From a virus: 64,000 nt of DNA. The number at the start of each line of letters is the position of its first letter. Position 1 is the stretch's first letter. The position numbers and the translations under genes are program-made. The stretch lies in the IMG/VR virus record IMGVR_UViG_3300025137_000014, positions 1 to 64,000 of that record; one strand, written 5' to 3'. Under the pieces are notes generated by a model. The model did no database searches and had not been told where the DNA came from. It saw nothing but the letters and a program-made list of their open reading frames with translations. This document shows, piece by piece, positions 43,408 to 51,746 of the stretch.

Positions 43408-46400
43408 TGCTTACTACATCCTCGCCTTGAAGTTCTGATGATGAAATTGCTGAAATGATTTTCACATTTTCTGATGTTGTTACACTTAAGAAAATTTCAT
43501 TTGGTTCACTAGTGATACTTAGCAAGTCTGTAAACCCGCTAGTAGAATATTTAGGTGTTATAATAACACTTGCAATATAATCTCCAAGTTGCTGATGTAA
43601 GTATGATGCTAATTCTGAGAAATAGAATGTGTCGCCAAACTCCCAATTATCTAGTGCAAAGTATTCATTAACTTTTGCTGACACTTCTGTTTTAATTTCA
43701 CTGTCAGTATATACAGTTCCTGATTTCTTAACAACTTTAAATGTTGCTTGATTTTCAGGAGTTGCAAAAGCACCAAATAAGTATTTAAACTTAACTGGTA
43801 TGTATGAGATATGGTCTGCTATTGCTGACTTAGGTTCTATACCACTCATTAGAGATTTTAGTTCGAAATTATTTGGAGAAGTTGGTATCTCTGTTTTGAA
43901 ACCACCTGCTATCCATTGGTTGACTCGTCTTACGTAATCACTTGTAAGAACATACATGTCAACGATGTTACTTGTGCTAGGATCAATTCTTTTATCTACG
44001 TCTGCATAATGATCCCATCTGTAACTCATAAATTTATCTTCAACAAAACTTTTACCATCGACTACATCATATTGTGTATCACCAAAGTATATTCGGCTAT
44101 TTGCACCTGGAGTAACTTCATTGAATACAAATGACGTTGACCAAACACCTGCTTGATATAGAAACCATTCGTTAGTGTCTGTGTTAAACCATAATCTAAA
44201 TTCAGGCTGATTGCCTGTAGGTATAGGATTAGATACTGTGCCGGCATTGCTTGCCGCAGTTGCAGTCTTAGATGCTCTATGTAAAACAATGTTGTTATTA
44301 GTTGTATCTGTATATGACTCTAATATAAATTTTTGAACGTCTGTATTGCCTTGGTCATCTTTAAGATTGAAAACATTTATTACACCGTATGGGTTTCCAG
44401 AAGTATCAAGTGATAATAATTTAACTCTTGTTGGATCAACATACCCTGTATTTGTTCTATAATCATCATATACATAAGCACTTGTAGTGACATATGAAGA
44501 TGTTTGTACTTCAACTTGTTTTGCAACAACTACGTCTGCTACAACTTTAACCCCAAAATTATCTAGTGTAGTAGTCGCACTACCGTCACCGATATACACA
44601 TCAAGTGTACTTCCTTGACCTGGATCTATAGTCCAAAAGTAAATTGTATAATTATTACCTGAACCAGAAACTAGTTCACAATGTACAGAAGGAATAATTG
44701 TTCCTCCATTATCTTTAATAATCATATTGCTTTCTGTGATTGACTCTGATGTTGCAAAGTTTATTTCACCATAAGCAGTTTGTTTAAATCTAACATCGTT
44801 TTCTATATTGTCTGCACTTGTAATAGCACCCCACGTTTTAGAAGGATATGTAAATTTGTATATGTTTGTATTTGTATCATACTGTGTGATAAAATCTTTC
44901 TGAACACCTGTCATACCAAAAGTTGCTGTTGCAGATGTTTCGCCAGCTGGTAATTCGCTTATATCAAGCCATAAAAAGTTTTCTGTTACTGGTGCAGAAC
45001 CAAAGTAATTAGATGATGCTTCACCTTTAAATCCGTATAAATTTTCTAAGTTAGTTGATGACACTGAACTAAATGATGCCGCGGCATTGGCTATGTTTGC
45101 TGAATCTGTATCCGATGTAATTGGAATAGCATCTGTTGAAACATAAATCTCACTTGACGGTGATACTGTTTCCCCAAGTGCAACATCCGTTAAGTCAGAA
45201 ACATACTGTGATATATCTGCGACTTCAAGGCTAAGTGTGTATTGTGGAGTTGACCCTATAATATCGTTGGGTGTAGCTGGTGCAGTTATAGTACTAGATG
45301 GCAAATCATAAGTTATACCTGCTGGTGACACTAGTTGATGTTTGTATGTAACTGATGAAACAGTTGCATTGTTTTCAACATAGTCGTATGTTACATCTGC
45401 GCCTGTATGCTGATAGTCTGCTTCAAATGTTGCACCGCCTGTGCCGTTAGATGCATAATTGCTAACTGGTGTATAACCTACAGTAATTTCGTCTGTTATA
45501 TTTGCATCACTAGATGATACAGTTTTTGCACCATCGTAATAGTTAATTAATAATTTATCTCTTTCTGCAAGACTTGTCTCATTGTCAACAACAACATCTT
45601 CATTGCCATAATAAAATTTTATTTGGTCATAGCTTTCAAATACAATCTTCTTACCAGCAATCTTGGCAACATAACTTGCTTCGTTTGTTCTTATTCCTGG
45701 CTTGTACTCATATTCGATACTGACTTTGCCACTTAAATCGACAACGCCATCCCATATTTTCCATTCCCATTTATCAGTTTGATTTGCTTCAATGTCCCAA
45801 TATAAAGTAAATGATGTAACATTTAAGTCATCAATCTTTTGTGTCTTGATTGCAGAAATTTCTGCTTCTGTAAATTTAGTTCTAAATGCTCTAGTTACAG
45901 ATTTAAGAGTTCCATTTTTTTCTGTAATAACTTTATTTAAAACAATTTGACCTGGGTCAGTAGATACTACTTTGACAACTTTTGCATAATATTCTGTACT
46001 TGACTCTCCGACTATTCTTACACAGTCACCTTGTTCTACGTTCCAAGGAGCAGTACCATCTATTTGTAAATTGTTTAGAGGGTTTTTTGTGTATGCCTCA
46101 TCAACTGTAATATTTGCACCTGCATTATCTTTATAATTATAATAAAACTTATTATATAATGAAGGGTGTCCTAACGCTCTTGACAAATCATTTCTAATGA
46201 AATCGTCTGCATCTCCGTTACTTCTGTCGAAATACAAATTCATGTTTATAAAATCATCTTCAACGAAAACAGAACCATCTGTTCCTGTAATACTTAAGTT
46301 TGAATGATGACCAGTAACATCATCCATTTCAAAGTAACGAGAGTTACCTGCAAAAGTTGTGTTAACTGATTTTAATTTTTTTACAATGTTGTTACCTAAT

Positions 46401-47725
46401 GTAAGTGGATATACATTATAGTCTTGTGCGTTTACCATTCTATCTTGTGAATAGTAAGCCTTTTGTGCAATTCTTCTTACACTTGTAAATGTTTCGCCTG
46501 CAAAGTTTTCACCAAAGTCTTTAGTACTTGCCATAGTAACAGACAATCTATATGTCTTATCATCTGCACCTGTATATGGAATAGAGATAGTAACATTTGA
46601 TATATCGCCTGACTGTACTGAGAAGTTTTCGTTAGCACAAGTTCTAAACCATGTTCTATAATCACCGAATGCCGCATTGCCAAATATTCCATCTGGATAT
46701 CTTAATTCTATTGAGTTGCTAGAGTTTGTAGAAATATTTACAAGGTCGCCGTTGCCTGTTCTTAATGAATTATATATTGCAGTTTCACGTGTATCGTTAT
46801 CTACTTTAGTAACTGATGATTTGTATGACAAATCTGAATTTAGTTTATGAACCCAAACATCTGTGTTCGACACATTTTCATTTGTGATTGTCTCTACTCT
46901 GTTAGACATTTTCACACTATAAGAAAAGTTTTCAAACTGCAATGTTCCTGCTTTTGCTAAAACAAAGAAACCTGTTCTGTCTGATGCTGGTCCTAAGTTA
47001 TCATTTCTATTAATGATTGTAAAGTTCTTATCATTTAGCGGAGCACCTTCAATAATTTTATCATTTTCGAAACTTGCTCTGACCGCCTCAAATCTTCTGT
47101 TGGCGCCTGATACATTTGATGTAAATGCATATGCAATAGATTTAGAATCTTGTTTCTCATTTATTTCGTACAAGTAATTTTCAACATTACCTACGTTTAA
47201 ACTTGCACTTGGATCTTGAATTTTTGTATTTTTATTGAAAGAAGAATTTAATACTGTAATGAATTTTTCATACCAGTCAACATCATTAGAGTCGTTCCAG
47301 TTGATAACGCTACCGGCAAGAGAGGAGCCTTCGTTATCTGCAACATCTTCTGTAGTTGATATACTTGTGATTTTCATCATACCACTGGCATTGATTGGTC
47401 GTGTCTTTGTATAACCAAGTGTTCTTGCCATACGTAAAATACTTTCACGGCGCTCTGCGGTATCCATGAAGTTTTCACGTGTGTTCATGTCATTTCTAAA
47501 TGCTAGTGAATGACCTAAGTATGCTACAAGGTCTAAAATCGCAATGAATTCAGAACTTGCTATAAAATCATTAAATTTTTCTGGGTATGTCTTATTGATG
47601 TACGCAAGTAAACTTTCACGTATTGTATCGAAATCATAAGACTTCAAACTTACGTTACTAAACGCAGTGTATACACTGGTCCAACTTTCACTTGCAAATA
47701 AGCTATCTATTCTTTCTTGACTCAT
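43400..47725 (-). CDS. 6: Baseplate wedge protein gp6
   Basis: 1441 residues. The N-terminal 110 residues are unmistakable: YDFDTIRESLLAYINKTYPE, FIASSEFIAILDLVAYLGHS, ENFMDTAERRESILRMARTL. T4 gp6 has 660 residues, so this protein carries long beta-rich insertions, mainly in the middle. The C-terminal 200 residues (YTDSEIKTEVSAKVNEYFAL, FYFSELASYLHQQLGDYIAS) are again gp6-like. gp6 forms the inter-wedge ring of the baseplate. It follows gp25 with a 4-base gap. Confidence 0.9.
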   Translation of the reverse strand: MSQERIDSLFASESWTSVYTAFSNVSLKSYDFDTIRESLLAYINKTYPEKFNDFIASSEFIAILDLVAYLGHSLAFRNDMNTRENFMDTAERRESILRMARTLGYTKTRPINASGMMKITSISTTEDVADNEGSSLAGSVINWNDSNDVDWYEKFITVLNSSFNKNTKIQDPSASLNVGNVENYLYEINEKQDSKSIAYAFTSNVSGANRRFEAVRASFENDKIIEGAPLNDKNFTIINRNDNLGPASDRTGFFVLAKAGTLQFENFSYSVKMSNRVETITNENVSNTDVWVHKLNSDLSYKSSVTKVDNDTRETAIYNSLRTGNGDLVNISTNSSNSIELRYPDGIFGNAAFGDYRTWFRTCANENFSVQSGDISNVTISIPYTGADDKTYRLSVTMASTKDFGENFAGETFTSVRRIAQKAYYSQDRMVNAQDYNVYPLTLGNNIVKKLKSVNTTFAGNSRYFEMDDVTGHHSNLSITGTDGSVFVEDDFINMNLYFDRSNGDADDFIRNDLSRALGHPSLYNKFYYNYKDNAGANITVDEAYTKNPLNNLQIDGTAPWNVEQGDCVRIVGESSTEYYAKVVKVVSTDPGQIVLNKVITEKNGTLKSVTRAFRTKFTEAEISAIKTQKIDDLNVTSFTLYWDIEANQTDKWEWKIWDGVVDLSGKVSIEYEYKPGIRTNEASYVAKIAGKKIVFESYDQIKFYYGNEDVVVDNETSLAERDKLLINYYDGAKTVSSSDANITDEITVGYTPVSNYASNGTGGATFEADYQHTGADVTYDYVENNATVSSVTYKHQLVSPAGITYDLPSSTITAPATPNDIIGSTPQYTLSLEVADISQYVSDLTDVALGETVSPSSEIYVSTDAIPITSDTDSANIANAAASFSSVSSTNLENLYGFKGEASSNYFGSAPVTENFLWLDISELPAGETSATATFGMTGVQKDFITQYDTNTNIYKFTYPSKTWGAITSADNIENDVRFKQTAYGEINFATSESITESNMIIKDNGGTIIPSVHCELVSGSGNNYTIYFWTIDPGQGSTLDVYIGDGSATTTLDNFGVKVVADVVVAKQVEVQTSSYVTTSAYVYDDYRTNTGYVDPTRVKLLSLDTSGNPYGVINVFNLKDDQGNTDVQKFILESYTDTTNNNIVLHRASKTATAASNAGTVSNPIPTGNQPEFRLWFNTDTNEWFLYQAGVWSTSFVFNEVTPGANSRIYFGDTQYDVVDGKSFVEDKFMSYRWDHYADVDKRIDPSTSNIVDMYVLTSDYVRRVNQWIAGGFKTEIPTSPNNFELKSLMSGIEPKSAIADHISYIPVKFKYLFGAFATPENQATFKVVKKSGTVYTDSEIKTEVSAKVNEYFALDNWEFGDTFYFSELASYLHQQLGDYIASVIITPKYSTSGFTDLLSITSEPNEIFLSVTTSENVKIISAISSSELQGEDVVSNG

Positions 47726-47729
47726 TGTT

Positions 47730-48086
47730 CTATTCTCTCTTTAAATCTATCGTAAGTGTGATAGGCTCTTTTTCTGGTAAAATCGCTACACGGATAGATG
47801 CTGTGACTGTATGTTCACCTTCAGTTAAGTTGATGGACTCTAAAGTTACTCTAGGTTCATCGCTGATGATGTTTGTTAAATCTTCTTCAATAAGTGTTCT
47901 TGTGTTAGGAGTCAATGGTTCGAATATCATATCATGTACAATAGACCCATAAGTAGGCATCATCACTCTTTCCCCTTTTCGGGTCATGATATTATTCATC
48001 AAATCTTCCACAACTAGTTCTTTGCCAGTCAATGTGTGATTGATTGCACTTTTGTTCTTTGTACTGAAACCTATAAATCTTGCCAT
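47730..48086 (-). CDS. 25: Baseplate wedge protein gp25
   Basis: 118 residues, normal length. NIMTRKGERVMMPTYGSIVH and the C-terminal strands are the gp25/GpW fold, and DEPRV carries the family's EPR motif. gp25 nucleates the sheath on the baseplate together with gp6 and gp53. First gene of the gp25-gp6 late unit, 26 bases after GATAAATA. Confidence 0.9.
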   Translation of the reverse strand: MARFIGFSTKNKSAINHTLTGKELVVEDLMNNIMTRKGERVMMPTYGSIVHDMIFEPLTPNTRTLIEEDLTNIISDEPRVTLESINLTEGEHTVTASIRVAILPEKEPITLTIDLKRE

Positions 48087-48112
48087 TATGTACTCTCTTT
48101 ACTTATTAAGAG

Positions 48113-48120
48113 TATTTATC
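48113..48120 (-). promoter_or_regulatory. Late promoter GATAAATA
   Basis: Minus-strand GATAAATAC 26 bases before gp25, in the divergent gap facing the clpP promoter. Confidence 0.8.
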
Positions 48121-48146
48121 ATCGTATAAACTTCGAACTTTTTGTA

Positions 48147-48175
48147 TTGACTTTTTATTTAATTTAATGTACAAT
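48147..48175 (+). promoter_or_regulatory. Sigma70-like promoter of clpP
   Basis: TTGACT 48147-48152, a 17-base AT-only-type spacer ending in ATG, TACAAT 48170-48175. No GANTC and no AAAAC lead, so it differs from the repeated early promoter type. Confidence 0.7.
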
Positions 48176-48213
48176 CGTTATTAATCATATAAAAATGGAG
48201 AATAAATAAAAGT

Positions 48214-48819
48214 ATGCCAAATTTAGTACCAATGGTCATAGACCAAACTGCAAATGGAGAACGTAGCTTTGATATATTCTCTCGTTTGCTCAAAGAAAGA
48301 GTTATATTCTTAACAGGTGAAGTAAATGACTATCAATCTGACTTAATCTGTGCCCAATTTCTGTTCTTAGAAGCAGAAAACCCAAAAAAAGATATACATT
48401 TTTATATCAATTCACCAGGCGGAGCAGTAACAGCCGGAATGGCAATCTATGATACTATGCAATTCATTCAACCAGATGTTTCAACAATGGTTTTAGGACA
48501 AGCATGTAGTATGGGTTCATTGTTGGCAACTGCGGGAGCTCCCGGCAAAAGATTTATGTTACCTCATGCAAGACACATGATACATCAACCAAGTGGCGGC
48601 GCCGGTGGACAGGCAACAGATATGGAAATTCAAGTAAAAGAAATTCTAAAAGTTAAAGAAAGTCTTACGAATATCTATGTTAAACATAACTCAAAAGGCA
48701 AAACATTTAATGATTTACATGCTGATATGGAGCGAGATAAATTTATGGGTCCGGAAGAGTCATTAGAATATGGCTTAATCGACAAGGTTATTAACGAGAG
48801 ACTCGACACTCCACAGTAG
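48214..48819 (+). CDS. clpP: ATP-dependent Clp protease proteolytic subunit
   Basis: 201 residues, full length. The catalytic triad can be placed: Ser99 in [10 protein letters not shown], His124 in [10 protein letters not shown] and Asp175 in MERDKFMGP. The oxyanion-loop [15 protein letters not shown] and the handle region are intact, but there is no obvious N-terminal propeptide. It needs a Clp ATPase, presumably the host's, as none is in this window. It may redirect host proteolysis, or process virion or host proteins. It begins a plus-strand island inside the structural region. Confidence 0.93.
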   Translation: MPNLVPMVIDQTANGERSFDIFSRLLKERVIFLTGEVNDYQSDLICAQFLFLEAENPKKDIHFYINSPGGAVTAGMAIYDTMQFIQPDVSTMVLGQACSMGSLLATAGAPGKRFMLPHARHMIHQPSGGAGGQATDMEIQVKEILKVKESLTNIYVKHNSKGKTFNDLHADMERDKFMGPEESLEYGLIDKVINERLDTPQ

Positions 48820-48827
48820 TCCAAAAC

Positions 48828-48855
48828 TTGACAAACTAGCGATTCGTGTTATAGT
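48828..48855 (+). promoter_or_regulatory. Early sigma70-like promoter with GANTC spacer
   Basis: TTGACA 48828-48833, a 16-base spacer, TATAGT 48850-48855. The spacer reads CGATTCG where its close relatives read CGAATCG, so the change falls exactly on the N of GANTC. Confidence 0.85.
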
Positions 48856-48878
48856 AATATCTTAATAAGGATATTACC

Positions 48879-49856
48879 ATGATAAAAAAGTTAGTAATCG
48901 CTAGTTTGTTCTTATCTTCGTCTGCATTCGCAGATAGCTATGGGTATAGTTACAAAAATCTTACAAATATAATGGATAATAAAACTGCAAATATGATGCA
49001 GTTTTCAGATAACTCCAAGCATATGCCACGTGAACGATTAAAGTTTGGAAACTTTTATGGACGTGATGCATTAGAAATTACATTAAAACAATCTGATACC
49101 GGTAGTATCGGTGATGCTGGTCGTGATATGGGTTGGGGCAATGCCCAACGTATTCAAATACGTGAGAAAGAATATAATCGTGAAATGCGAGACGGAAAAG
49201 AATATTGGTATAAGTTATCAGTATTCATGCCTAAGAATTTAGGAAGTAACAAACACACACTTAGCTTGTTTGATTTAAAATTAAGAAAAAACAAACAAGA
49301 AGGTACTCAAGTATTCTCATGGAATATCACTAATGGTGAATTAAATTTTCAACTTGAAACTGGTGATTGGTTATGTTGGACACGTAAAATAAAAGGTGGG
49401 GCAAATCGTAAACAATGCTCTTTTAACGATAATTTTATCTCAATGCCAAAAAGTCAAAATGCATATCGAAACAAATGGGTTGATGTTGTCATGCAAATCA
49501 ACATGATTAAAGGAAAAGAAATGTTTCGTGTATGGGCAAACAATGAATTAATATTGTCATTTGCTGATGATATCAATCCTTTTGGTCGTGAATTGGGATT
49601 TAAGTTTGGATTATATAGGCATCACATGACTACTAAACTAAAAGACGATGTTGCATATTATTCTGATATCAAACGAGGTAATTCTTGTTTTGATTTGGGT
49701 GTAAACTGTGGTAAATTTATGGATGATTATACTGGTTTTGGTGCATTTAATATGAAGAAAGTGCTACATGTAGAGAAATATGTAGAGAATAATGGACCTA
49801 AACTAAGATTTAATGATATTTGTTACAAAAAAGGGTGTGAAAACTTGACAAAATAG
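48879..49856 (+). CDS. Secreted polysaccharide-lyase-like protein
   Basis: 325 residues. The signal peptide is residues 1-18 (cleavage after SSAFA). The mature part has a jelly-roll pattern of the heparin-lyase-I-like/PL families: YWYKLSVFMPKNLGSN, SLFDLKLRK, GELNFQLETGDW, NKWVDVVMQINMIKG, RVWANNELILSF and FKFGLYRHH. It would cut or bind an acidic polysaccharide outside the cytoplasm. Four C-terminal Cys suggest disulfides. The early promoter argues for export during infection rather than a virion depolymerase. The last codons (ENLTK-stop) are made of the next promoter's sequence. Confidence 0.7.
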   Translation: MIKKLVIASLFLSSSAFADSYGYSYKNLTNIMDNKTANMMQFSDNSKHMPRERLKFGNFYGRDALEITLKQSDTGSIGDAGRDMGWGNAQRIQIREKEYNREMRDGKEYWYKLSVFMPKNLGSNKHTLSLFDLKLRKNKQEGTQVFSWNITNGELNFQLETGDWLCWTRKIKGGANRKQCSFNDNFISMPKSQNAYRNKWVDVVMQINMIKGKEMFRVWANNELILSFADDINPFGRELGFKFGLYRHHMTTKLKDDVAYYSDIKRGNSCFDLGVNCGKFMDDYTGFGAFNMKKVLHVEKYVENNGPKLRFNDICYKKGCENLTK

Positions 49857-49872
49857 CGAATCGTAGTATAAT
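49845..49872 (+). promoter_or_regulatory. Early sigma70-like promoter with GANTC, inside coding end
   Basis: TTGACA 49845-49850, a 16-base spacer with CGAATCG, perfect TATAAT 49867-49872. The -35 box and first spacer bases encode the last four codons of the upstream gene. Confidence 0.85.
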
Positions 49873-49905
49873 ATACTTATGTTGAATGAAAGAGAGGACT
49901 TAACT

Positions 49906-50253
49906 ATGACTACATACCAAGAAATTGCTAACGAGGCAAAAACACAGGCTGTACAAGCCGTTGACACATTTTTCAATAACGTTCTAAAAGGTGAAGACCA
50001 ATACTCATGTGGTTTTGCATGGGTTACAGTTTATCCTGAAAATAAGGGTAATACTAAACTCGGTAAACAAGAACGTAGAAGTTTAGAATCTATTGGATTT
50101 AAAAAAGACTGGACAGGCAAAGCATGGCAGTTGTGGAATCCAGGTGATTACGCAGGTCAAAATATTGATTGTAAAGAAGAAGGTGCTCAGGCTTATGCTA
50201 AAGTAATGAAATCACATGGCTTCAAAGCATATGCAGGTTCGAGGTTAGACTAA
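49906..50253 (+). CDS. Conserved phage protein, unknown function
   Basis: 115 residues from ATG 49906, preceded by AGAGAGGACT; the ATG at 49879 is too close to the transcription start. FAWVTVYPENKGNTKLGKQE, IGFKKDWTGKAWQLWNPGDY and KSHGFKAYAGSRLD are features of a small family I recall from many phages, with no known function. A single-gene early unit between two GANTC promoters. Confidence 0.75.
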   Translation: MTTYQEIANEAKTQAVQAVDTFFNNVLKGEDQYSCGFAWVTVYPENKGNTKLGKQERRSLESIGFKKDWTGKAWQLWNPGDYAGQNIDCKEEGAQAYAKVMKSHGFKAYAGSRLD

Positions 50254-50262
50254 CTAAAAAAC

Positions 50263-50290
50263 TTGACAAACTAGCGAATCGTGTTATTAT
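50263..50290 (+). promoter_or_regulatory. Early sigma70-like promoter with GANTC spacer
   Basis: TTGACA 50263-50268, a 16-base spacer with CGAATCG, TATTAT 50285-50290. It drives the two small genes from 50317. Confidence 0.85.
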
Positions 50291-50316
50291 AATTACATAA
50301 TCAGAGAGAGGGAACT

Positions 50317-50664
50317 ATGAAATTTAAACTATATCAAATTCATCTTACAGACGCAGAGATTGACCTTATTAACGAAAAAGGTCATGATGCAGTTCACAAA
50401 CAATCACTAAAATTAGACATGGGTCTTGGCAAAAACGATACAGGTCGAGTTGCCGGTGATGCGTTCAATCGAGGTTATTATACTCATGTGAGTAATATAA
50501 CTGCCGAAGGTCTTGAAGATGTATTTCAAATAGGTAACATTGGTCCAGAAGAAAACATTGAGCGATTGGCTCCTATGTATTCTGTTAGTGTTGGTGACAT
50601 AGTAGAAGATGTAGATGGCAACAAATCTGTTGTTGCAAATATGGGTTATAAGGAGGTTGTATAA
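50317..50664 (+). CDS. Conserved phage protein, unknown function
   Basis: 115 residues with GAGAGAGGGA upstream. The C-terminal half (LEDVFQIGNIGPEENIERLA, MYSVSVGDIVEDVDGNKSVV) matches a small phage family that I recall only as hypothetical. AAGGAGG near its end serves the next gene, which overlaps by one base (TAATG). Confidence 0.7.
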   Translation: MKFKLYQIHLTDAEIDLINEKGHDAVHKQSLKLDMGLGKNDTGRVAGDAFNRGYYTHVSNITAEGLEDVFQIGNIGPEENIERLAPMYSVSVGDIVEDVDGNKSVVANMGYKEVV

Positions 50665-50912
50665 TGGCAGTAGTTAAAAAAAGTGAAGTGCGTGAGTACG
50701 TAATTGATTTGGATAGTTCGGCTGGTAATGCTTTCTATCTACTTGCAACGTCAAATAAATTAGCAAAGCAATGTGGATTAAATCCATTTAAGCTAATGAA
50801 TGAAATGAAGTCTGGTGATTATATCGAATTGCTAAAAGTAATGGATAAACACTTTGGTCACTTCATTAAGTTCGAAACAAGTAATGAAGAATACTTAAAG
50901 GCTTTTAACTAA
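50664..50912 (+). CDS. Conserved small phage protein, unknown function
   Basis: 82 residues. VIDLDSSAGNAFYLLATSNK and MKSGDYIELLKVMDKHFGHF resemble a small helical family common in T4-like phages, usually next to early genes. Its last 8 bases overlap the stop of the convergent lysozyme-like gene, and its transcript probably ends at 50958-50996 inside that gene. Confidence 0.7.
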   Translation: MAVVKKSEVREYVIDLDSSAGNAFYLLATSNKLAKQCGLNPFKLMNEMKSGDYIELLKVMDKHFGHFIKFETSNEEYLKAFN

Positions 50913-51543
50913 AGCCAGGAACAAAACTCCACATCTTAGAAGTTTTTATTTTCATAGCGGCTAGCTTTTCATCGAACTGGCCGTTATTCTTTTTTATATT
51001 AGTTTGAATTTCATCTGTGATATCATACCATTTTTCATTATTAGTTAATGCAATGATAGGATGACGTTCAATTTTATCAACGCCTTCATTAAAGAAATAA
51101 TATAACAATGCATCAAATTGTGGTTGTGATAATTCTTTCTTAACAAACTTTTCTAAAACATTTCCTATATTACGTAATTGCTTTTCCAATATAAAGTTTG
51201 CCATTGGTTTTGTAATCTTGCCTGTGCTAATATTAATTCTTTGTGATGCAACTGTAATATATCCATAACGTAATTCTGTATTTGTTACTTGATATCCATA
51301 ACCTAATATATTGTCTTTCATTTCTAATGATGGTGTATGTGTATCTATGATTGCATTCTTACTCATTTCACTGAACACTAAATCAACAATAGGAAACACA
51401 GTTAATCTAATATGCGATAAAATATAATTAGGTTCGCCGGTTTCTTTATATCCTGTACCCAAATAAGTGCCATTAGGAGTTACAACATTCAACGGAAGTT
51501 GAATGTAATTTAATAATGAACCTTTTTTCTTATCAAATAACAT
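50905..51543 (-). CDS. Lysozyme-fold (GH24-like) protein, divergent
   Basis: 212 residues. The second half follows GH24 lysozymes: LSQPQFDALLYYFFNEGVDK is the conserved helix, then a helical end. GYGYQV near residue 77-82 is the place of the TIGYGH motif. The catalytic Glu of T4 lysozyme is not in its usual context (possibly the Glu of VFSEMSK), so activity is doubtful. It sits in the hub operon next to gp5, whose own C-terminus carries an M15 peptidase rather than lysozyme. A structural or weakly lytic role is possible. Confidence 0.5.
   Translation of the reverse strand: MLFDKKKGSLLNYIQLPLNVVTPNGTYLGTGYKETGEPNYILSHIRLTVFPIVDLVFSEMSKNAIIDTHTPSLEMKDNILGYGYQVTNTELRYGYITVASQRINISTGKITKPMANFILEKQLRNIGNVLEKFVKKELSQPQFDALLYYFFNEGVDKIERHPIIALTNNEKWYDITDEIQTNIKKNNGQFDEKLAAMKIKTSKMWSFVPGFS
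50958..50996 (+). terminator. Terminator nested in the opposing gene
   Basis: CGGCTAG/CTGGCCG (one G-T wobble) with a 12-base loop, followed by a T-rich run (TTATTCTTTTTTAT). It lies 46 bases past the plus-strand stop, within the convergent gene. Confidence 0.5.
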
Positions 51544-51746
51544 TAATTACTATCCTGTTTTACACAATCAAATTGAATTTTATAGTATTCATTTTCTTCC
51601 CAACTTTTCCAATTGGCTTTGTCAATTAACATTTCACATTGACCTAATGATAATGGATTTTTGTTTACATATTGATTGCCCACATAAACCCATTCGGTAC
51701 CGTTAAAGCCCCATATTGTTATTATAAATAGAAATTCTTTCATCAT
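51543..51746 (-). CDS. Small gp5-adjacent protein
   Basis: 67 residues (66 if the second Met at 51743 is used; GAGG lies upstream). A hydrophobic N-terminus (FLFIITIWGFNG) could be a signal or membrane segment, followed by a compact region with GQCEMLIDKANW and YKIQFDC, whose two Cys may pair. Proteins of this pattern lie beside gp5 in related phages. Function unknown. Confidence 0.65.
   Translation of the reverse strand: MMKEFLFIITIWGFNGTEWVYVGNQYVNKNPLSLGQCEMLIDKANWKSWEENEYYKIQFDCVKQDSN

Noticed and set aside
48194-48214. AATAAATA just before clpP as a late promoter
   Set aside because: Only a few bases from the start codon; the TTGACT/TACAAT pair upstream explains transcription better.
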